Source: an uncultured Eubacteriales bacterium (GTDB lineage Bacteria; Bacillota; Clostridia; Christensenellales; CAG-138). Taken from it: 16,829 nucleotides of DNA. Under the pieces are notes generated by a model, which saw only the letters and a program-made list of their open reading frames with translations, made no database searches and was not told the origin of the DNA. Shown here piece after piece: positions 13,987 through 16,829 of the stretch; position 1 is the stretch's first letter; each line of letters begins with the position of its first letter. The translations under genes were made by a program, and so were the position numbers. The stretch spans positions 1 through 16,829 of the forward strand of contig URFJ01000029.1 of NCBI GenBank assembly GCA_900547135.1, given 5' to 3'.

Positions 13987-14982
13987 TTATTCGCCCATCA
14001 GCCCTACCCTGCCGTATACATCAGCCAGGGTGCGCCTTGCGGCCTCCCTTGCCTTTGCAGCTCCAACGGTAAGCACCTCGTTAAGATACGATCTATCCGC
14101 AAGTGTTTTGTTATACTCATTTCTTATTGGGTTAAGTTCGGCTATCACCGCATCCGCAACAGCCGTTTTAAGATGCCCGTAGCCTTTTCCTTCAAATGTA
14201 TTTATAGCCTCCTCCATGCTGTCCCCTGTAAAAGTACAATATATTGAAAGAAGGTTGGAAACACCCGGTTTATCCTCAGAATAGGCTATATGCCCTCCAC
14301 TATCGGTAATAGCGCGCTTAAACTTTTTAATTATTATATCAGGTTCATCCGTTATCGATATATAAGCATTTGGATTAGAATCCGATTTACTCATCTTTTT
14401 TGAGGGGTCTTGCAAGCTCATTATTCTTCCCCCAAGCTTAGGTATAATCGGCTCAGGCATAACGAAGGTATCTCCGTAATGCTTATTAAAACGGTCGGCA
14501 ATATCCCTGGTTATCTCAATATGTTGTTTTTGGTCATGCCCTACCGGAACATACGAAGCCTGATACAGCAGGATATCCGCCGCCATGAGCACAGGATACG
14601 TGAACAAACCCGCGTTTATATTGTCAGCATACTTGGCGCTCTTGTCCTTAAACTGGGTCATCCGGCTGAGTTCGCCAATATAGGTATTACAATTCAAAAT
14701 CCATGCAAGCTCGGCATGTTCATGCACATGCGACTGGATAAACAGAGCCGAGCGCTTTGGGTCTACGCCGCATGCCAGCAATATTGCGGCAGCCTCTATG
14801 GTATGGTTGATAAGGGCCTCGCTATCCTGCCTTACTGTTATTGCGTGAAGGTTTGCAACGCAGTAAAAACAATACCTATCCTCCCTTTGCAGTATAGCCC
14901 AATTACGCAAGGCTCCGACATAATTGCCTAAGGTTATCACTCCCGAGGGCTGTATACCGCTTAACACAATTTTCTTTTCCAT
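13987..14982 (-). CDS. trpS: Tryptophanyl-tRNA synthetase
   Basis: 331 residues, a class I aminoacyl-tRNA synthetase charging tRNA-Trp. The N-terminal signature is SGIQPSGVITLGNYVGA (8-24, the HIGH-like motif as GNYV). The KMSKS loop is KKMSKSDSNP (195-204). The domain DILLYQASYVPVGHDQKQHIEITRDIA is characteristic of bacterial TrpRS. AGGGAG lies about 9 nt before the ATG. A TTTACA-N17-TATAAT promoter gives a leader of only about 40 nt, so there is no room for a T-box, which regulates many Firmicute trpS genes. Confidence 0.96.
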   Translation of the reverse strand: MEKKIVLSGIQPSGVITLGNYVGALRNWAILQREDRYCFYCVANLHAITVRQDSEALINHTIEAAAILLACGVDPKRSALFIQSHVHEHAELAWILNCNTYIGELSRMTQFKDKSAKYADNINAGLFTYPVLMAADILLYQASYVPVGHDQKQHIEITRDIADRFNKHYGDTFVMPEPIIPKLGGRIMSLQDPSKKMSKSDSNPNAYISITDEPDIIIKKFKRAITDSGGHIAYSEDKPGVSNLLSIYCTFTGDSMEEAINTFEGKGYGHLKTAVADAVIAELNPIRNEYNKTLADRSYLNEVLTVGAAKAREAARRTLADVYGRVGLMGE

Positions 14983-15026
14983 TTTGGGTCTCCCTGCATA
15001 AGATATTATTATTTCAAGTTTAAAAT

Positions 15027-15055
15027 ATTATATGTGCAAGCGGACGTTTTGTAAA
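15027..15055 (-). promoter_or_regulatory. Sigma-A promoter of trpS
   Basis: On the minus strand, TTTACA (15055-15050) and TATAAT (15032-15027) are spaced by 17 bp. Predicted start of transcription is near 15020. Confidence 0.75.
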
Positions 15056-15190
15056 GCATTGGCTGGAAAAAATAAGGCGGCTAATTGAAAATAACGATGT
15101 GAAACCATAACTGTATGGAGGGCAAAGGCGCGTGACTGAAAAAACGCTGTACGGATTTATAGCTTTATTTATATACTATACCAATCCTAC

Positions 15191-15219
15191 TTGTGTCTTT
15201 CAATAAAGCATATTATAAT
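15191..15219 (+). promoter_or_regulatory. Candidate sigma-A promoter of the butyrate kinase gene
   Basis: TTGTGT (15191-15196) and TATAAT (15214-15219) with 17-bp spacing. A transcript from here would have a leader of nearly 300 nt that includes the GC-rich inverted-repeat element. The stretch 15056-15190 between the divergent promoters holds nothing recognisable. Confidence 0.6.
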
Positions 15220-15241
15220 GCGTTGTAAAACAATAAAAAAA

Positions 15242-15502
15242 TATCCTCAGTTAACAAGGGTATACACGCCTGGAGGGCCGGATTTGGGCTATTGTTCTCG
15301 TCGCTTAAAATAGCGCTGAATAGCACCGCGTTCCTCGGCCTTGAACTGGCCACAAATTCGACTCCTTGAGGCCTTCTGAGTTTTCGAGCTTTCGCTCTCC
15401 CAGCCCGTGCGCGACCGCGAAGGCGTAGCAGACTCTACTACTAGCAGCAGGAGCGCTGGCCGGGTTCACGAAAACCATGTTTACCTTTGTCAGCTGAGGA
15501 TA
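15242..15502. repeat. GC-rich 261-bp element with terminal inverted repeats (MITE-like or structured leader RNA)
   Basis: The ends, TATCCTCAGTTAACAAGGGT at the left (repeat 15242-15265) and its near complement at 15479-15502, match at 20 of 24 positions. Two of the four differences are G-U-compatible in a plus-strand RNA. The interior is much more GC-rich than the flanking AT-rich intergenic DNA. TA abuts TCCTCAG at both ends, as would be left by a TA-targeting transposase, though the TA is also part of the repeat. There is no convincing gene: a minus-strand frame at 15305-15514 reads through without a plausible protein. It ends just before the ribosome site of the butyrate kinase gene. Confidence 0.6.
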
Positions 15503-15519
15503 GTTAAGGAGCATTAAAA

Positions 15520-16608
15520 ATGGAAGCTAACGGACGTGCTTATCGCATACTGAGCATTAATCCAGGTTCAACCTCAACCAAGGTAGGTGTTTTTGACGGA
15601 TGTAAGGATATATTTCAATGTACAGTGCGCCACCCTGCCGAGGAACTCCAAAAATTTGAGCGCATACTCGACCAAAAGCAAATGCGCCTTGACCTAATTA
15701 TCTCCAGGCTTGAGCAAAACGGCCTGTCGCTTGAAACGATTGATGCGTTTGTGGGCAGGGGCGGTATACTCAGTCCTATGAAGAGCGGAGTTTACACAAT
15801 AAATGATTTAATGATCCATGACTTATGGAACGGCAAGGCCTCCGCTCACGCTTCCGCGCTTGGAGGAATATTCGCTTCGGAGCTGGGTAAAAAGTATGGC
15901 AAGCCTTCCTTCATAGTTGACCCCGTAGTAGTTGACGAGCGAAATGAGGTGGCAAAGGTATCTGGAATTCCTGATGCGCCACGCACTTGTGTATTTCATG
16001 CTCTTAATCAAAAATCCGTCGCCAGGCACTACGCTTCCTCCGTTGGCAAAAGATATGAGGAGTGTTGCCTTATTGTGGCTCACCTTGGTGGCGGTATAAG
16101 CGTGGGCGCGCACGAATATGGCCGTGTTATCGACGTGAATAACGCTATTGACGGCGAGGGTCCCTTTTCTCCGGAAAGGTGCGGAGGAATACAGGCTGAC
16201 AAGCTGATAAACATGTGTTTTTCAGGAGACTACAGCCAGTCGCAGATGCTGGCCTATACCTCCAAGGCCGGCGGCCTTCTGGCTCATTTGGGTACCACAG
16301 ACTGCGTTAAAGCGGAACAGATGGCGGCATCTGGTGATGAAACGGCCAGTATGGTGCTTGACGCAATGGCATATAACATTGGTAAGGAGATAGGCTCTAT
16401 GGCTGCTGTGCTCAAGGGGCGTACGGAAGCGATAATCCTTACAGGCGGCCTTGCTTACAGCAAAATGCTCACCGACAAAATATCGGCTATGGTTGGTTTC
16501 ATGGCCCCTGTAAAGCTATATCCGGGCGAGGACGAGCTCAGGGCCCTTGCTGAAGGGGCACTAAGAGTGCTAAGCGGTAAGGAAATTTCCAAAGAATATG
16601 GAGGATGA
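15520..16608 (+). CDS. buk: Butyrate kinase
   Basis: 362 residues in the acetate/butyrate kinase family; transfers phosphate from butyryl phosphate to ADP, the last, ATP-yielding step of butyrate formation, or acts on branched-chain acyl phosphates. Motifs: ILSINPGSTSTKVGVF (9-24), FVGRGGILSPMKSGVY, ASALGG, VDPVVVDE, CLIVAHLGGGISVGAH (about 188-203), DGEGPFSPERCGG and the C-terminal IILTGGLAYS. AAGGAG (15506-15511) is 8 nt before the ATG. The usual partner gene ptb (phosphate butyryltransferase) is not upstream here; it may be elsewhere or downstream of the window. A branched-chain fatty-acid kinase is an alternative annotation. Confidence 0.93.
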   Translation: MEANGRAYRILSINPGSTSTKVGVFDGCKDIFQCTVRHPAEELQKFERILDQKQMRLDLIISRLEQNGLSLETIDAFVGRGGILSPMKSGVYTINDLMIHDLWNGKASAHASALGGIFASELGKKYGKPSFIVDPVVVDERNEVAKVSGIPDAPRTCVFHALNQKSVARHYASSVGKRYEECCLIVAHLGGGISVGAHEYGRVIDVNNAIDGEGPFSPERCGGIQADKLINMCFSGDYSQSQMLAYTSKAGGLLAHLGTTDCVKAEQMAASGDETASMVLDAMAYNIGKEIGSMAAVLKGRTEAIILTGGLAYSKMLTDKISAMVGFMAPVKLYPGEDELRALAEGALRVLSGKEISKEYGG

Positions 16609-16674
16609 TAGCCTAGGGAAAGAAAAACCGATAAAAGATTTAATATTACCAAGTAGTGGAATAGATCCCTTAAT

Positions 16675-16720
16675 TTGATTATATGTGACCATTATTATTT
16701 TATATACGACACATAATCAA
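16675..16720. repeat. Inverted repeat downstream of buk
   Basis: TTGATTATATGTG (16675-16687) is nearly complementary to ACACATAATCAA (16709-16720) around an AT-rich 21-nt loop. It may terminate buk or mark the edge of the repeat-like block that follows. Confidence 0.4.
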
Positions 16721-16723
16721 AAG

Positions 16724-16829
16724 CACCAGTTAAACTGGTGGTATTTACGAGTCCTAAAAGGGCATATTACAGGCAAGCGCCTTAAGGCGCATTGAAAGGT
16801 TCGCCAATCGCATTACTTTTACAGGCCGC
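16724..16829. mobile_element. Hairpin-rich sequence, possible IS200/IS605-like element end (partial)
   Basis: Two compact hairpins, CACCAGT-TAA-ACTGGTG (16724-16740) and the perfect 14-bp palindrome GCGCCTTAAGGCGC (16777-16790), are followed by a CATTACTTTTACAGGCC stretch. This arrangement resembles the hairpin-bearing subterminal DNA of IS200/IS605-family elements in clostridia. No transposase is visible before the window ends, so the call is tentative. Confidence 0.35.

Noticed and set aside
14983..15240. T-box riboswitch ahead of trpS
   Set aside because: No AGGGTGG-type antiterminator motif on the minus strand, and the promoter leaves only about 40 nt of leader.
15305..15514. 69-codon minus-strand ORF inside the GC-rich element
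   Set aside because: It has no ribosome site, runs through the terminal inverted repeat and shows no protein-like motif; it is best explained by high GC content.
1..16829. CRISPR arrays, tRNA or rRNA genes
   Set aside because: No regularly spaced repeats and no tRNA cloverleaf or rRNA-like stretch were recognised on either strand by eye.

Overview
The window looks like chromosome of a spore-forming, anaerobic Firmicute of the class Clostridia. The evidence is AGGAGG-type ribosome sites ahead of nearly every gene, a cotJABC spore-coat operon, a PPi-type phosphofructokinase, a two-subunit (clostridial/Bacillus-type) L-serine dehydratase and a butyrate kinase. No more precise taxon can be justified from the sequence alone.

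Layout. 1-707 (minus): a HAAS/DUF1700-type gene cut by the window edge and its PadR-family repressor gene, driven by a TTGACA/TATAAT promoter buried in a perfect 31-bp palindrome. 804-3089 (plus): dTMP kinase, PPi-dependent phosphofructokinase and RidA, closed by a hairpin terminator. 3357-3534: a frameshifted Cys-rich mini-gene. 3862-9253 (plus): the cotJA-cotJB-cotJC spore-coat operon. 9320-11903 (minus): a TldD/TldE-type protease pair. 12101-13746 (plus): a small unknown gene and a FAD/Rieske oxidoreductase. 13987-14982 (minus): trpS. 15191-16608 (plus): butyrate kinase behind a long leader that contains a GC-rich element with terminal inverted repeats. 16675-16829: hairpin-rich sequence, possibly the end of an IS200/IS605-like element.

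The main discovery is that cotJC is split in two. Its first 65 codons lie at 4385-4579. Codon 66 onward lies at 8822-9253. Between them sits a 4,242-bp segment bounded by a 10-bp direct repeat (ACCGAAGAGA at 4571 and 8813). The segment encodes a large serine recombinase whose stop codon is 8 bp from the right repeat, a divergently transcribed 57-residue protein that could be its directionality factor, an inorganic-pyrophosphatase-like protein and both subunits of L-serine dehydratase. Precise recombination between the repeats would rebuild an in-frame 208-codon CotJC with all five expected Mn-catalase ligands (E35, E65, H68, E136, H169). This has the architecture of sporulation gene-intervening elements such as skin in sigK, SPbeta in spsM and gin in gerE. 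It differs in sitting in cotJC, lacking recognisable phage genes and carrying a central-metabolism operon. Mother-cell excision during sporulation is inferred, not shown.

How the genes fit together: PPi-PFK and the pyrophosphatase-like protein both handle pyrophosphate. Serine dehydratase produces 2-aminoacrylate, the substrate type that RidA deaminates. Butyrate kinase yields ATP from butyryl phosphate. A candidate sigma-K-type promoter (3807-3834) precedes cotJA, which would place the coat operon under late mother-cell control, when excision would be needed.
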